A stretch of 64,000 bases of DNA from Sphingomonas ginsenosidimutans (GCF_002374835.1 NZ_NWVD01000002.1:248001-312000), one strand, 5' to 3'; shown: positions 23,753 to 33,713, numbered from the stretch's first letter. Notes: generated from the sequence alone by a model not told the origin. Numbers and translations are program-made.

Positions 23753-26029
23753 ATGACCGACGAGCGCACCGCCACCGAGGACCGCAACATCCAGTTTTCC
23801 GAGCGCGAGGCGCTGCTGTTCCATTCGGAAGGGCGCCCGGGCAAGATCGAGATCGTAGCGTCCAAACCGATGGCGACGCAGCGCGATCTGGCGCTCGCCT
23901 ACTCGCCCGGCGTCGCCGTGCCGGTACGCGCGATTGCCGACGATCCGGCGACCGCCTATGACTACACGGCCAAGGGCAATCTGGTCGCGGTCATCTCTAA
24001 CGGCACCGCGATCCTGGGCATGGGCAATCTGGGCGCGCTCGCCTCTAAGCCGGTGATGGAGGGCAAGGCGGTCCTGTTCAAGCGGTTCGCCGACGTCGAT
24101 TCGATCGACCTGGAGGTCGCGACCGAGGATGTCGACGCCTTCGTCAACGCGGTCGCGCTGCTGGAACCGAGCTTCGGGGGTATCAACCTCGAGGATATCA
24201 AAGCGCCCGAATGTTTCATCATCGAGCAGACGCTGCGCGAGCGGATGAACATCCCGGTCTTCCACGACGACCAGCACGGCACCGCGATCATCTGCGCCGC
24301 CGGACTCATCAATGCCTGTCTGCTGACCGGGCGCAAGCTGGAGGACGTGAAGGTCGTCGTGAACGGTGCCGGCGCGGCGGCGATCGCCTGCACCGAGCTC
24401 ATCAAGGCGATGGGCGTGCGTCACGACAACGTCCTGATCTGCGATCGCACCGGCGTGATCTACCAGGGGCGCGACGGCGTGAACCAGTGGCAGTCCGCAC
24501 ATGCCGCCAGCACCGACCGCCGCACCCTGACCGAGGCGCTGAACGGCGCCGACGTGTTCCTGGGCCTGTCCGCCGCCGGCGCGCTCAAGCCGGAAATGGT
24601 CAAGGACATGGCGCCCGCGCCGATCATTTTCGCGATGGCCAACCCGGAACCGGAAATCCGCCCCGAACTGGCGAAGGCCGCGCGCCCCGACGCGATCGTC
24701 GCCACCGGCCGCTCGGACTATCCGAACCAGGTCAATAACGTGCTGGGCTTCCCGTTCATCTTCCGCGGCGCGCTGGACGTGCGCGCCACGGGGATCAACG
24801 ATGCGATGAAGATCGCCGCCGCCAATGCGATCGCCGAACTGGCGCGTGAGCGCGTGCCTGAAGAGGTCGCCGCCGCCTATGGCGTCCGGCATTCGTTCGG
24901 CCCCGAATATATCATCCCCGCGCCCTTCGATCCGCGGCTGATGGAACTGGTGTCGATCGCGGTGGCGAAGGCGGCGATGGATTCGGGTGTCGCGACCAAG
25001 CCGATCCTCGACATGGCCGCCTATCGCGATGCGCTGCGCGCGCGGCTCAATCCGACCACGGCCGTCCTCAGCCTTGCCTATGAAGGCGCCAAGGCGCACC
25101 CCAAGCGTGTGCTGTTCGCGGAGGGCGAGGAAGAAGTGGTGCTGCGCGCCGCGATCGCCTTCAAGGAAGGCGGCTATGGCACGCCGGTGCTGGTCGGGCG
25201 CGACGACGTGTACGACCGGCTGCGCGAACTCGGAATCGCCAATCCGGAAGAATACGAACTACACAACAGCCGCGTGTCGCCACTGGTGCCGCGGATGGTC
25301 GATTTCCTCTACGCCCGCCTCCAGCGCCGCGGCTTCCTGCGCCGCGAGGTCGAGCGGATGATCAACCAGGACCGCAACATCTTCGGCTCCGTCCTGCTTC
25401 AGCTGGGCGAGGCCGATGCGATGATCACCGGCGTCACCCGCCCCTGGGCGCAGTCGATGCGCGAGGTGCGGCGCGTGATCGATCCGGTGCCCGGCCGCAC
25501 CGCCTTCGGCATCCATGTGATGGTCGGCCAGTCGCACACCGTGTTCATCGCCGACACCACCGTCAACGAACGCCCGACGGCGGAGGAACTGGCCGACATC
25601 GCGGAACAGACCGCCGCGGTCGCGCGCCGCATGGGCCACGAACCGCGCGTCGCCTTCCTCAGCTATTCCACCTTCGGCAATCCGTCGGGCCAGTGGCTGG
25701 ACAACATCCGCGAGGCGGTGACCGCGCTCGACAAGCGGCAGGTCGGCTTCGAATATGAGGGCGAAATGGCGCCCGACGTCGCGCTCAACCCGCGCCAGCT
25801 GGCGAACTACCCGTTCGCGCGCCTGTCGGGACCGGCCAATGTGCTGGTGATGCCGGGCCTGCAATCGGCCAATATCTCTGCCAAGCTGCTGCGCGAGCTG
25901 GGCGGCGACCAGATGATCGGCCCGATGCTGGTCGGCATGGAAAAGCCGGTGCAGATCGCTGCGATGACCGCGACCGCCAGCGAACTGGTGACGCTGGCGG
26001 TGCTCGCGGCCGGCGGGATCGCACGCTGA
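23753..26029 (+). CDS. maeB: NADP-dependent malic enzyme with phosphotransacetylase-like domain
   Basis: A 758-residue MaeB-type enzyme that oxidatively decarboxylates malate to pyruvate, producing NADPH. The malic enzyme half (to about 430) has KGNLVAVISNGTAILGMGNLGAL, HDDQHGTAI and the NAD(P)-binding VVNGAGAAAIAC. The C-terminal half resembles phosphotransacetylase (KRVLFAEGEEEVVLRAA) and, in known MaeB proteins, is regulatory rather than catalytic, binding acetyl-CoA. GGCAGG precedes the start. Confidence 0.96.
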   Translation: MTDERTATEDRNIQFSEREALLFHSEGRPGKIEIVASKPMATQRDLALAYSPGVAVPVRAIADDPATAYDYTAKGNLVAVISNGTAILGMGNLGALASKPVMEGKAVLFKRFADVDSIDLEVATEDVDAFVNAVALLEPSFGGINLEDIKAPECFIIEQTLRERMNIPVFHDDQHGTAIICAAGLINACLLTGRKLEDVKVVVNGAGAAAIACTELIKAMGVRHDNVLICDRTGVIYQGRDGVNQWQSAHAASTDRRTLTEALNGADVFLGLSAAGALKPEMVKDMAPAPIIFAMANPEPEIRPELAKAARPDAIVATGRSDYPNQVNNVLGFPFIFRGALDVRATGINDAMKIAAANAIAELARERVPEEVAAAYGVRHSFGPEYIIPAPFDPRLMELVSIAVAKAAMDSGVATKPILDMAAYRDALRARLNPTTAVLSLAYEGAKAHPKRVLFAEGEEEVVLRAAIAFKEGGYGTPVLVGRDDVYDRLRELGIANPEEYELHNSRVSPLVPRMVDFLYARLQRRGFLRREVERMINQDRNIFGSVLLQLGEADAMITGVTRPWAQSMREVRRVIDPVPGRTAFGIHVMVGQSHTVFIADTTVNERPTAEELADIAEQTAAVARRMGHEPRVAFLSYSTFGNPSGQWLDNIREAVTALDKRQVGFEYEGEMAPDVALNPRQLANYPFARLSGPANVLVMPGLQSANISAKLLRELGGDQMIGPMLVGMEKPVQIAAMTATASELVTLAVLAAGGIAR

Positions 26030-26112
26030 TCGCCGGCCCTGCCGGCGCGGGCGGCGCGAACGATCGCGCCGCACTGGAGGAACTGCTGCTACGGCTCGAC
26101 GACGACGGCGTC

Positions 26113-26682
26113 ATGCTGTTGCCGGAGCTGGACGGCTTCCTCACCGGCATCGCGCTCAGCCCCGATCCCGTCCCCACCGCGCGCTGGATGCCGCGCGTGT
26201 GGAGCGGCGAGCCGCCGATGGATGACCCCGCGCAGCGTGCCCGCGCCGTCGCGCTGGTGACGCGCCACTACCAGGACGTGTGGCTGGCGGTGCAGGAACC
26301 CGGCGCCGTCTCCCCGATCCTCGATCATGACGAGCGGACCGGGGAGACATTGTGGGAGACGTGGATCGCCGGTTTCGATCTCGCCATGACATTGGCGCCC
26401 GACGGCTGGAACCGCCTGCGCCGGGCCACCGACCCGGCCGCGGTCGCGGCCTTCGCCGGGTTCAGCCGACTGATCGGTCATGCCGCCGATCCGGGCGAGC
26501 TGTCCGACGGGGATTATCAGGCTCTGGACGCGGAAGTTCCCGCGATGATCCCCGTTTGGGCTGACGCGATCGCGCAATGGCGCGACGAAAGCGATGCGCG
26601 CCGCACCACTGCAAAGCCGGGCCGCAACGATCCCTGCCCGTGCGGGTCGGGCCGCAAACACAAGAAATGTTGCGCCGCCTGA
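26113..26682 (+). CDS. UPF0149/YecA family protein with C-terminal SEC-C motif
   Basis: A YecA-like domain (ELDGFLTGIALSP, WETWIAGFDLAM) followed by a zinc-binding SEC-C motif at the C-terminus, PCPCGSGRKHKKCC. SEC-C motifs bind zinc and often ribosomes or SecB-type partners. From ATG 26113 the protein is 189 residues, but in-frame sequence from 26029 reads NDRAALEELLLRLDDDGV, which resembles the normal family N-terminus. That stretch has no ATG, GTG or TTG, so a rare start (CTG 26026 or ATC 26029, overlapping the maeB stop) is possible. It converges on queA at 10 bases. Confidence 0.85.
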   Translation: MLLPELDGFLTGIALSPDPVPTARWMPRVWSGEPPMDDPAQRARAVALVTRHYQDVWLAVQEPGAVSPILDHDERTGETLWETWIAGFDLAMTLAPDGWNRLRRATDPAAVAAFAGFSRLIGHAADPGELSDGDYQALDAEVPAMIPVWADAIAQWRDESDARRTTAKPGRNDPCPCGSGRKHKKCCAA

Positions 26683-26692
26683 CCGGGCGCGA

Positions 26693-27718
26693 TCAGGGCA
26701 GCAGCAGCGATGCGTCGCCGTAGCTGTAGAAGCGATATCCCTGCGCGATCGCATGCGCATAGGCTGCCTGCATCGTCTCCAAACCCATCAATGCCGAGAC
26801 CAGCATGAACAGCGTCGAGCGCGGCAAATGGAAATTGGTCATCAGCCCGTCGATGCCGCGGAAGCGGTAACCGGGCGTGATGAAGATCGCGGTGTCGCCC
26901 TCGAACGGGCGGATCACGCCGTCCTTGCCCGCGGCGCTCTCGATCAACCGTAGCGAGGTGGTGCCCACTGCTATCACGCGCCCGCCGGCGGCACGCACCG
27001 CGTTGAGGCGGTCGGCGGTGGCGGGGTCGATCCGCCCCCATTCGGCGTGCATCCGGTGATCGGCGGTATCGTCCGCCTTGACCGGCAGGAACGTCCCCGC
27101 GCCGACGTGCAGCGTCAGCGTCGCATGCTCGATCCCCGCCGCCGCCAGCGCCGCCATCAGCTCCGGCGTGAAATGCAGCGCCGCGGTGGGCGCGGCCACC
27201 GCGCCGGGTTCGCTCGCGAACATCGTCTGGTAATCGTCGGCGTCACGCGCGTCGGTGGCGCGCTTGCCCGCGATATAGGGGGGCAGCGGCATCCGACCGG
27301 CACGCTCCAGCAGCAGCTCGACCGGCTCGTCGCCCGCGAACTCCAGCGCCCAGCTGCCATCGTCCGCCCGGTCGCGCGCCGCCGCCGCGACCCCGGCGCC
27401 GAAATCGATCACGTCGCCGTCACGCAGCCGCCGCGCGTTGCGCACGAACGCGCGCCAGCGCCGCGGGCCTTCACGCTTGTGCAGCGTCGCACCGATCCGC
27501 GCCTCGCCGCGCGTCCCCTCCAGCTGCGCCGGGATCACGCGCGTGTCGTTGAACACTAGCAGATCGCCGCGCCGCAGCTGCGCGGGCAGGTCGCGCACGA
27601 TGCGGTCGCCCAGCGCGACGGGCGTCACCACCAGCATCCGCGCGGCATCGCGCGGCGCGGCGGGGCGCAGCGCGATCCGCTCGGGCGGCAGCGCGAAATC
27701 GAACAGGTCGACCAGCAT
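26693..27718 (-). CDS. queA: tRNA preQ1(34) S-adenosylmethionine ribosyltransferase-isomerase
   Basis: A 341-residue enzyme that transfers the ribosyl part of SAM to preQ1 in tRNA, making epoxyqueuosine. Family sequence is clear throughout: [16 protein letters not shown] at the N-terminus, [29 protein letters not shown] and HMHAEWGRI. The ending [18 protein letters not shown] is typical. It is the last gene of a leftward run and begins 14 bases after the cyclophilin gene; the two genes are commonly adjacent in alphaproteobacteria. Confidence 0.96.
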   Translation of the reverse strand: MLVDLFDFALPPERIALRPAAPRDAARMLVVTPVALGDRIVRDLPAQLRRGDLLVFNDTRVIPAQLEGTRGEARIGATLHKREGPRRWRAFVRNARRLRDGDVIDFGAGVAAAARDRADDGSWALEFAGDEPVELLLERAGRMPLPPYIAGKRATDARDADDYQTMFASEPGAVAAPTAALHFTPELMAALAAAGIEHATLTLHVGAGTFLPVKADDTADHRMHAEWGRIDPATADRLNAVRAAGGRVIAVGTTSLRLIESAAGKDGVIRPFEGDTAIFITPGYRFRGIDGLMTNFHLPRSTLFMLVSALMGLETMQAAYAHAIAQGYRFYSYGDASLLLP

Positions 27719-27732
27719 CGTCGTCGCGCGCC

Positions 27733-28419
27733 TCAGCGCGGGCGGGTGCTGGCCCGGACCGGCGGCTTGGCCTTCTTCGGCGTCGTGCCCGGCAGCGTCG
27801 GCAGCGTCGCGGGTGCGGTGATCGCGGGCGGCGGCGGGGCATAGGCGGGGGGATTGTCGCTGGCGATATAGGCGTGGAGCACCCGCGACGGATTGGCCGG
27901 CGGCTCGCCGCGTTCGATCGCGTCGACATAGGGCATGCCGGTCAGCACGCGGCCGAACACCGTGTATTTCCGGTCGAGCTGGAAGCGCGGCTGGAAGACG
28001 ATGTAGAACTGGCTGTTCGCGCTGTCCTCCTTCTCCGACCGCGCCGCGGCGACCGCGCCGCGCACATGCGGGAGCGAGTTGAACTCGGCCGGCAGGTCGG
28101 GCAGCTGGCTGCCGCCGGTGCCGTCACCGCGCGGATCGCCGCCCTGCGCCATGAAACCGTCGATGACGCGATGGAACACCAGCCCGTCATAGAAATGCTG
28201 GCGGGTCAGCGTCTTCACCCGCTCGACCATCTTGGGTGCGACGTCGGGGCGCAGGAGTATCTCCACCCGCCCGCCGGTGGACAGGTCCAGCACCCAGATG
28301 TTGCTCTTGTCGGTGATCGCCGGCGGGGCTACCGGCGCCGCGGCGGCGGTGGTCTGCGCAATGGCGGGAAGAGTGACGAACGCGGCCACAAGGGCGGCGA
28401 GGATAGCGAACGGACGCAT
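27733..28419 (-). CDS. Periplasmic cyclophilin-type peptidylprolyl isomerase
   Basis: A 228-residue cyclophilin with a signal peptide ([22 protein letters not shown]), so a periplasmic folding helper. Core motifs include [28 protein letters not shown] and [23 protein letters not shown]. The C-terminal 50 residues are Pro/Ala-rich and basic, outside the fold. I place the start at 28419 at the signal peptide; the open frame begins at 28482. It lies upstream of queA. Confidence 0.92.
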   Translation of the reverse strand: MRPFAILAALVAAFVTLPAIAQTTAAAAPVAPPAITDKSNIWVLDLSTGGRVEILLRPDVAPKMVERVKTLTRQHFYDGLVFHRVIDGFMAQGGDPRGDGTGGSQLPDLPAEFNSLPHVRGAVAAARSEKEDSANSQFYIVFQPRFQLDRKYTVFGRVLTGMPYVDAIERGEPPANPSRVLHAYIASDNPPAYAPPPPAITAPATLPTLPGTTPKKAKPPVRASTRPR

Positions 28420-28524
28420 CGTGACTTTCGTTCGAGAAGCGGGAACCCGCGCGGTCCTAAAGCAAAAGCCGGCTTGCGCCAAACTGAATGGATGGCGCCC
28501 GCGCTCGGTCTATGGGGGCGGCGG

Positions 28525-29037
28525 TCAGCTGCCGCGCCGGCCGATCTTATCGACGCGCGCCACGACGTCGCGGCACACGTCGGGGCTGACGAACTTGGCG
28601 ATATCGCCGCCGAACATCGCGATCTCCTTCACCAGCTTCGACGCGATCGGCTGCAACCCCACGTCGGCCATCAGGAAGACCGTCTCGATCCGGTCGTTCA
28701 GCTGCTGGTTCATGCCCGCCATCTGATATTCGTATTCAAAGTCGGCGACCGCGCGCAGCCCTCGCACGATCATGCTCGCCCCCTCGCGCTCGGCGAAGTT
28801 CATCAGCAGCGCGTCGAAACTGACGACATGGATCTCCCCGCCGATCGCCTCCACCTCGCGGCGGACCATCGCCATGCGTTCGTCGAGCGAGAACATCGGC
28901 GACTTGCTGGGGTTGGTGGTCACCCCGATCACCAGCCGGTCGACCAGCTTCGCGCCGCGCCGGATGATATCCATGTGACCCAAAGTGATCGGGTCGAAGG
29001 TGCCGGGGTAGACGCCGATGCGGGGGGATGCGGTCAT
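28525..29037 (-). CDS. coaD: Phosphopantetheine adenylyltransferase
   Basis: A 170-residue enzyme of coenzyme A synthesis that adenylylates 4'-phosphopantetheine. The nucleotidyltransferase motif is YPGTFDPITLGHMDII at residues 10-25; VRGLRAVADFEYEYQMAGMN and the ISSTxVRE-equivalent region ASKLVKEIA follow. Length matches the family. The start at 29037 (MTASPRIGVYPG) is chosen over the open frame start at 29160. Confidence 0.96.
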   Translation of the reverse strand: MTASPRIGVYPGTFDPITLGHMDIIRRGAKLVDRLVIGVTTNPSKSPMFSLDERMAMVRREVEAIGGEIHVVSFDALLMNFAEREGASMIVRGLRAVADFEYEYQMAGMNQQLNDRIETVFLMADVGLQPIASKLVKEIAMFGGDIAKFVSPDVCRDVVARVDKIGRRGS

Positions 29038-29098
29038 GATGCTCGTCACCAGCAGGAGGGGATGGGTCGGCGTGCCGCACGTGCGACGGCCGCGTCGG

Positions 29099-30007
29099 TC
29101 ACCGGTCGCGCTCCACGACGTAGCGGGCGATCGCGCGCAGGAGGTCGGCTTCGGTGCCATAGGAGCGCAGATGGTCGATCGCCTGGTCGACCAGCAGCCG
29201 CGACTGCTGGCGCGCGCGCTCGATCCCCAGCAACGAGACGAACGTCTCCTTGCCCTGTTCGCCGTCCTTACGCAGTTTCTTGCCCGCCAGCTTCTCGTCG
29301 CCCTCGACGTCCATCAGGTCGTCGACGATCTGGAACGCCAGCCCCAGGTCGTGGGCATAGCCGCGCAGGTGGACACGCCCCTCGGGCACCACGCCACCCA
29401 GGATCGCGCCCGCCTCCACCGCCGCGCCGATCAGCGCGCCGGTCTTCATCTGCTGCAGCCGGGTGACGGTGCCCAGGTCGAAATGCGCGCCGTCGGCGGC
29501 CAGGTCCATCGCCTGCCCCCCGGCCATGCCCGACGGGCCGGAGGCGCGCGCCAGATCGGCGATCAGTTCGGCACGGACGAACGGATCGGCATGGGTCGCC
29601 GGATCGGCTAGCACCTCGAACGCCAGCGCGTGGAGGCAATCGCCCGCCAGGATCGCGGTCGCCTCGTCAAACACCTTGTGCACCGTCGGCTTGCCGTGGC
29701 GCAGGTCGTCGTCGTCCATCGCGGGCAGGTCGTCATGGATCAGAGAATAGACGTGGATCGCCTCCAGCGCGGTCGCCACGCGGCCCGCGGCATCGCGCGA
29801 CACCTCGAACAGCCGCGCCGTGGCGAACACCAGCAACGGGCGCAACCGCTTGCCCCCGCCAATCGTCGCATGGCGCATCGCGCGGTACAGCGGCGCGCGC
29901 GGATCGTCGGGCACCTTCAGCAACGCGTCGAAGCGGCGATCCATTTCGGCCGCGACTTCCTTCAGCGCGGCGTGCAGCGCCGGGTTGGCGGTGGTAACGA
30001 CGGTCAT
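29099..30007 (-). CDS. ispA: Polyprenyl synthetase (farnesyl/geranyl diphosphate synthase)
   Basis: A 302-residue trans-isoprenyl diphosphate synthase. Both aspartate-rich motifs are present: DDLPAMDDDDLR with HGKPTVHK, and QIVDDLMDVEGD. The GGKRLRPLLV substrate segment is at about residue 50. Residues before the first motif (YSLIHDDL) fit a short-chain, farnesyl-type product. Its ATG overlaps the xseB stop by four bases (ATGA), the classic xseB-ispA pair; dxs, often third, is not here. Confidence 0.93.
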   Translation of the reverse strand: MTVVTTANPALHAALKEVAAEMDRRFDALLKVPDDPRAPLYRAMRHATIGGGKRLRPLLVFATARLFEVSRDAAGRVATALEAIHVYSLIHDDLPAMDDDDLRHGKPTVHKVFDEATAILAGDCLHALAFEVLADPATHADPFVRAELIADLARASGPSGMAGGQAMDLAADGAHFDLGTVTRLQQMKTGALIGAAVEAGAILGGVVPEGRVHLRGYAHDLGLAFQIVDDLMDVEGDEKLAGKKLRKDGEQGKETFVSLLGIERARQQSRLLVDQAIDHLRSYGTEADLLRAIARYVVERDR

Positions 30008-30243
30008 CCGGCGGCGAACGGCTGCGTGCCGGCGGGCTTGCCGTCGGCGCCCAGGCGGATCGCCTCGATCCGCGCCTGCGCCGCGTCCAGCCGGTCGGCG
30101 CACCGCTGGCGCAGCGCGCTGCCGCGCTCGTACAGGCGGATCGCCTCCTCCAGCGGAGTATCGCCGGATTCCAGCCGCCCCACGATCTCCTCGAGTTCGC
30201 GCAAGCCCGCTTCGAACGACAGCGTCTCGATGTCCTGCTCCAT
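30004..30243 (-). CDS. xseB: Exodeoxyribonuclease VII small subunit
   Basis: A 79-residue subunit needed with XseA for single-strand DNA degradation. The sequence SFEAGLRELEEIVGRLESGDTPLEEAIRLYERG is diagnostic of XseB. The frame stays open far upstream (to 31671), but that is antisense to the aldehyde dehydrogenase gene; the XseB homology begins at 30243. It is the first gene of the leftward xseB-ispA-coaD-cyclophilin-queA group and diverges from the dehydrogenase. Confidence 0.95.
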   Translation of the reverse strand: MEQDIETLSFEAGLRELEEIVGRLESGDTPLEEAIRLYERGSALRQRCADRLDAAQARIEAIRLGADGKPAGTQPFAAG

Positions 30244-30345
30244 CGCCCCGCTATGCGACGGGGCCGCCCCGGGGGTCAAGAACGGCGGCGCGAAACTGTT
30301 GCCGTCTCGCTGAACCTCGCACGGCGTGATACGTTGACCGCCACC

Positions 30346-31704
30346 ATGTTCCAGAGCATCGACCCCGCGACCGGCACGCCCGGCGCCACCTTCGCCGAAC
30401 TGACCACCGACGAGCTGGAGGCGCGCATCGCCCGCGCGCACGATGCCTATCGCCAGTGGCGGCGCGTCCCCCTGACCGAGCGCGCCGCGCTGCTCGAACG
30501 GATCGCCGAACGGTTCGAGGCGGACAAGCGCCGCCTGGCGGAAATCGCCACGCGCGAAATGGGCAAGACGCTCGCCTCCGCGATCGCCGAGGTCGAGAAA
30601 TGCGCCGCGGGCTTCCGCCATTATGCGCAGAATGGCCCGGCGATGCTGGAGCCGGTGACGATCCAGACCGCCGCCGGCCCGGCCACCACCCATTACCTGC
30701 CGCAGGGGCCGGTGCTGGCGGTGATGCCGTGGAATTTCCCGTACTGGCAGGTGGTGCGCTTCGTCGCACCCACATTGCTGGCGGGCAATGTCGGGCTGCT
30801 CAAGCATGCCTCGCTGACGCAAGGGTGCGCCGCCGCGATCGAGGAGGCGATCATCGCCGCCGGCGCGCCCGCGGGCGTGTTCCAGAACCTGCCGATCCGC
30901 GCCGACAAGGTCGATGCGCTGATCGCCGACCCGCGCATCGTCGCGGTGACGCTGACCGGCAGCGAGGGGGCGGGGATGAAGGTCGCCGAATCGGCTGGCC
31001 GTGCGCTCAAGAAGGTGGTGCTGGAACTGGGCGGCTCGGACCCGTTCATCGTCATGCCGTCCGCCGACCTCGGCCAGGCCGCACAGGTTGCGGCCAAGGC
31101 GCGGGTGCAGAACACCGGCCAGTCGTGCATCTGCGCCAAGCGGATGATCGTCCACGCCGATGTGTACGACGCCTTCCTCGACCGCTTCTGCGCGGCAATG
31201 CGCGCGGTCACCACCGGCGACCCGATGGACCCCGCCACCGACATGGGGCCGCTGTCCAGCATCGAGCAGCGCGACACCGTACTGGACCAGATCGAGCAGC
31301 TGAAGGCCGCAGGCGGGCGCCTGCTGCTGGGCGGCGAGGCGCTGCCGGGGCGCGGCGCGTTCATGTCCGCCGGCGTCGTCGTCGACGTCCCCGTCGACCA
31401 CCCGGTCGCGCAGGAAGAGGTGTTCGGCCCGATCGCCATGGTGTTCCGCGCCGACGACATCGACGCCGCGATCGCGCTGGCCAACGACGTGCCGTTCGGG
31501 CTGGGGTCGTCGGTATGGACCAACGACACCGACGAACAGGCACGCTTCGTCCGCGATATCGAAGCGGGGATGACGGCGGTGAACCGGATGCTCGCTTCTT
31601 CGCCGGAGGCGCCGTTCGGCGGGGTGAAACGGTCGGGTCACGGGCGCGAGCTCGGCCCCTACGGCCTCCACGAATTCATGAACCTGAAAACCGTGTTCGG
31701 CTGA
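30346..31704 (+). CDS. NAD(P)-dependent succinate-semialdehyde dehydrogenase
   Basis: A 452-residue aldehyde dehydrogenase. The oxyanion asparagine is in MPWNFPYWQV, cofactor region VTLTGSEGAG, general base Glu in LELGGSDPF, and catalytic cysteine in NTGQSCICAKR. The overall sequence resembles the GabD/Sad branch that oxidises succinate semialdehyde to succinate, as in GABA breakdown, but no other GABA gene is nearby. The length of about 450 residues and the beginning (MFQSIDPATGT) fit that branch. The frame opens at 30253, but MFQSIDP at 30346 matches family starts. Confidence 0.9.
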   Translation: MFQSIDPATGTPGATFAELTTDELEARIARAHDAYRQWRRVPLTERAALLERIAERFEADKRRLAEIATREMGKTLASAIAEVEKCAAGFRHYAQNGPAMLEPVTIQTAAGPATTHYLPQGPVLAVMPWNFPYWQVVRFVAPTLLAGNVGLLKHASLTQGCAAAIEEAIIAAGAPAGVFQNLPIRADKVDALIADPRIVAVTLTGSEGAGMKVAESAGRALKKVVLELGGSDPFIVMPSADLGQAAQVAAKARVQNTGQSCICAKRMIVHADVYDAFLDRFCAAMRAVTTGDPMDPATDMGPLSSIEQRDTVLDQIEQLKAAGGRLLLGGEALPGRGAFMSAGVVVDVPVDHPVAQEEVFGPIAMVFRADDIDAAIALANDVPFGLGSSVWTNDTDEQARFVRDIEAGMTAVNRMLASSPEAPFGGVKRSGHGRELGPYGLHEFMNLKTVFG

Positions 31705-31720
31705 TCCCGGCGGCGGGCGG

Positions 31721-33418
31721 TCAGCCGCCTGCCGCTGCCCGCACCTCGATCAGCAAATCCTTGCGGCTGAGCTTGCCGATCATCGTCTTCGGCAGCGAAT
31801 CGCGCACGACGACCGCATCGACCCGTTCATGCTTGCCCAATTGCGGGTTCAGCCACGCCATCAGCGCGGGGCCGCCGATTCCCTCGGCGGCCTCCTCGGC
31901 CAGTGTAACATAGGCACGCGGCACCTCGCCGCGATAGGCGTCGGGCATCCCGATCACCAGCGCCTCGCGGATCGCGGGATGGCGGTACAGGATCGCCTCG
32001 ATCTGGCTGGGGAAGACCTTGAACCCGCCGACCGCGATCATGTCCTTCAGCCGGTCGACGATCGCGACGAACCCGTCGGCGTCGATCGTCCCGACATCCC
32101 CGGTCCGCAGCCAGCGCCGCCCCTCGCCATCGGTGGCGAAGGTGGTGCCGTCGGTATCCGGGCGGTTCCAGTAACCCGCCATCACCTGCGGCCCGCGCGC
32201 GACGATCTCGCCCGGCTGTCCCGGCAGGGCGTCGCGCGCCGGGTCTTCCTTGTCGACCAGCCGCAGGATCGTCGCGGGCAGCGGCTGGCCGATCGTTCCG
32301 GCCTTTTGCGCGCCCTCATAGGGATTGACGCTCAGCACCCCGCTCGATTCGGACAGTCCGTATCCCTCGACCAGGACCGATCCGGTCGCCGCCTCCCACC
32401 GTTGCTTCAACTCGGCGTTGAGCGGCGCGCCGCCGGAAATGCAGACGCGCAGTGACGAAAAATCGGTGCCCGCCAGCGCCGGATGATCCAGCAGCGCCTG
32501 GTACATGGTCGGCACGCCGGGCAGCGCGGTCGGGCGCGTGCGCGTGATCGCGGCCAGCGCCTGCTTCGCATCGAAGCGCGGCAGCAGCACCATCTCGCCG
32601 CCGGTCGCGATCGTCCGATTCATGACGCAGGTGTTGGCGAAGACGTGGAACAGCGGCAGCACGCCGAGGATCCGGTCGGTAGCGTCGCGATGCGGGTCGA
32701 GATCGGCGACCTGCCGCGCATTGGCCGCGACATTCGCATGGGTCAGCATCGCGCCCTTGGGCACGCCGGTCGTCCCACCGGTATATTGCAGCAGCGCGAT
32801 GTCGCGCTCGGGGTCGATCGCGGCGGGCGGCGCATCGCCGCGATTGTCGATCAGCCGCGAAAAGGCGGTGACGCGCGGATCGTCGGGACGCGGCGCGGTC
32901 TCGGCGCGCTTGAACCACCGGTACAGCAGCGATTTGGCCGGCGGCAGCGCGCCCGCGACCGACCCCACGATCACCCGCTCCAGCGCGCTCTTGTCCAATA
33001 CCGCCAGCGCGGTCGGCAGCAGTTGCGCCGCGGTCAGCGTGAACAGCACGCGCGTGCCCGAATCCTCGATCTGATGGCACAGTTCGTCGACGGTATAGAG
33101 CGGCGAGAGATTGACGACCGTCGCGCCCGCGCGCAGCGCCCCGTGATAGGCCGCCAGATAATGCGGCACGTTGGGCAGGAACAGCCCGACGCGGTCACCC
33201 TTCCCCACGCCGATCTGCGCCAGCCCGGTCGCGACGCGGCGCACCGCATCGGCCAAATGCGCGTAATCGTAACGCCGCCCCATGAAGTCGATCGCCGGCC
33301 GCGCGGCATGGCGCGCCGCCGATTGGTCGAACAGGTCGACCATCGACATCGGCGGATAATCGGTGCCCCAGGGCACCGGATGGCTATAGGCGCTGCGCCA
33401 GGCTTCCTCATCCGTCAT
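31721..33418 (-). CDS. Long-chain fatty acid--CoA ligase (AMP-binding)
   Basis: A 565-residue acyl-activating enzyme. The AMP-binding loop is LLQYTGGTTGVPKGAMLTHANV near residue 205, followed by GYGLSESSGV and WLRTGDVGTIDADGF; the acyl-CoA ligase signature DRLKDMIAVGGFKVFPSQIE and the catalytic lysine region PKTMIGKLSRKDLL end the protein. This is closest in style to FadD-type ligases for beta-oxidation or lipid synthesis. The start MTDEEAW at 33418 is used rather than 33454. It converges on the aldehyde dehydrogenase with 16 bases between. Confidence 0.93.
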   Translation of the reverse strand: MTDEEAWRSAYSHPVPWGTDYPPMSMVDLFDQSAARHAARPAIDFMGRRYDYAHLADAVRRVATGLAQIGVGKGDRVGLFLPNVPHYLAAYHGALRAGATVVNLSPLYTVDELCHQIEDSGTRVLFTLTAAQLLPTALAVLDKSALERVIVGSVAGALPPAKSLLYRWFKRAETAPRPDDPRVTAFSRLIDNRGDAPPAAIDPERDIALLQYTGGTTGVPKGAMLTHANVAANARQVADLDPHRDATDRILGVLPLFHVFANTCVMNRTIATGGEMVLLPRFDAKQALAAITRTRPTALPGVPTMYQALLDHPALAGTDFSSLRVCISGGAPLNAELKQRWEAATGSVLVEGYGLSESSGVLSVNPYEGAQKAGTIGQPLPATILRLVDKEDPARDALPGQPGEIVARGPQVMAGYWNRPDTDGTTFATDGEGRRWLRTGDVGTIDADGFVAIVDRLKDMIAVGGFKVFPSQIEAILYRHPAIREALVIGMPDAYRGEVPRAYVTLAEEAAEGIGGPALMAWLNPQLGKHERVDAVVVRDSLPKTMIGKLSRKDLLIEVRAAAGG

Positions 33419-33497
33419 TGACACGACTGTAAGCAAGCGCTGCGGGGACCGCAACCGCCGTCGGCATTCCGGCGCAGAAGGATCGGGGTCGACCGCG

Positions 33498-33713
33498 TTA
33501 GCGAATCAGCCGCCCGCCGATGTCGATCATCACCATCGCGACCCGGTCCAGCGGCGGGGCCAGCGTGGCGGCGATCTGGGGCGCGTGACCCGCGTCGACA
33601 TCGATCGAGATCGTCCCGATCACGGGCATTTCGCGCTGCGACAGCGCCAGCAGCCCCAGCGCCATGGCCGCGACGACGATCCGACGGCGACGATAATCCG
33701 GCTGACGATTCAT
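33498..33713 (-). CDS. Small hypothetical membrane-anchored protein
   Basis: A 71-residue protein with a basic N-terminus (MNRQPDYRRRR), one hydrophobic stretch (IVVAAMALGLLALS) and a short outer tail containing ISIDVDAGH. GGGAG lies about 8 bases before the ATG. It lies between the acyl-CoA ligase and a GGDEF gene, all on the minus strand. No family recognised. Confidence 0.6.
   Translation of the reverse strand: MNRQPDYRRRRIVVAAMALGLLALSQREMPVIGTISIDVDAGHAPQIAATLAPPLDRVAMVMIDIGGRLIR

Noticed and set aside
30244..31671. N-terminal extension of xseB
   Set aside because: Only the last 79 residues match XseB; the rest is the mirror of the aldehyde dehydrogenase gene.
31713..31732. Hairpin between the aldehyde dehydrogenase and acyl-CoA ligase genes as a terminator
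   Set aside because: The stem contains a mismatch, overlaps the ligase's last codons and lacks a U-tract on either strand.
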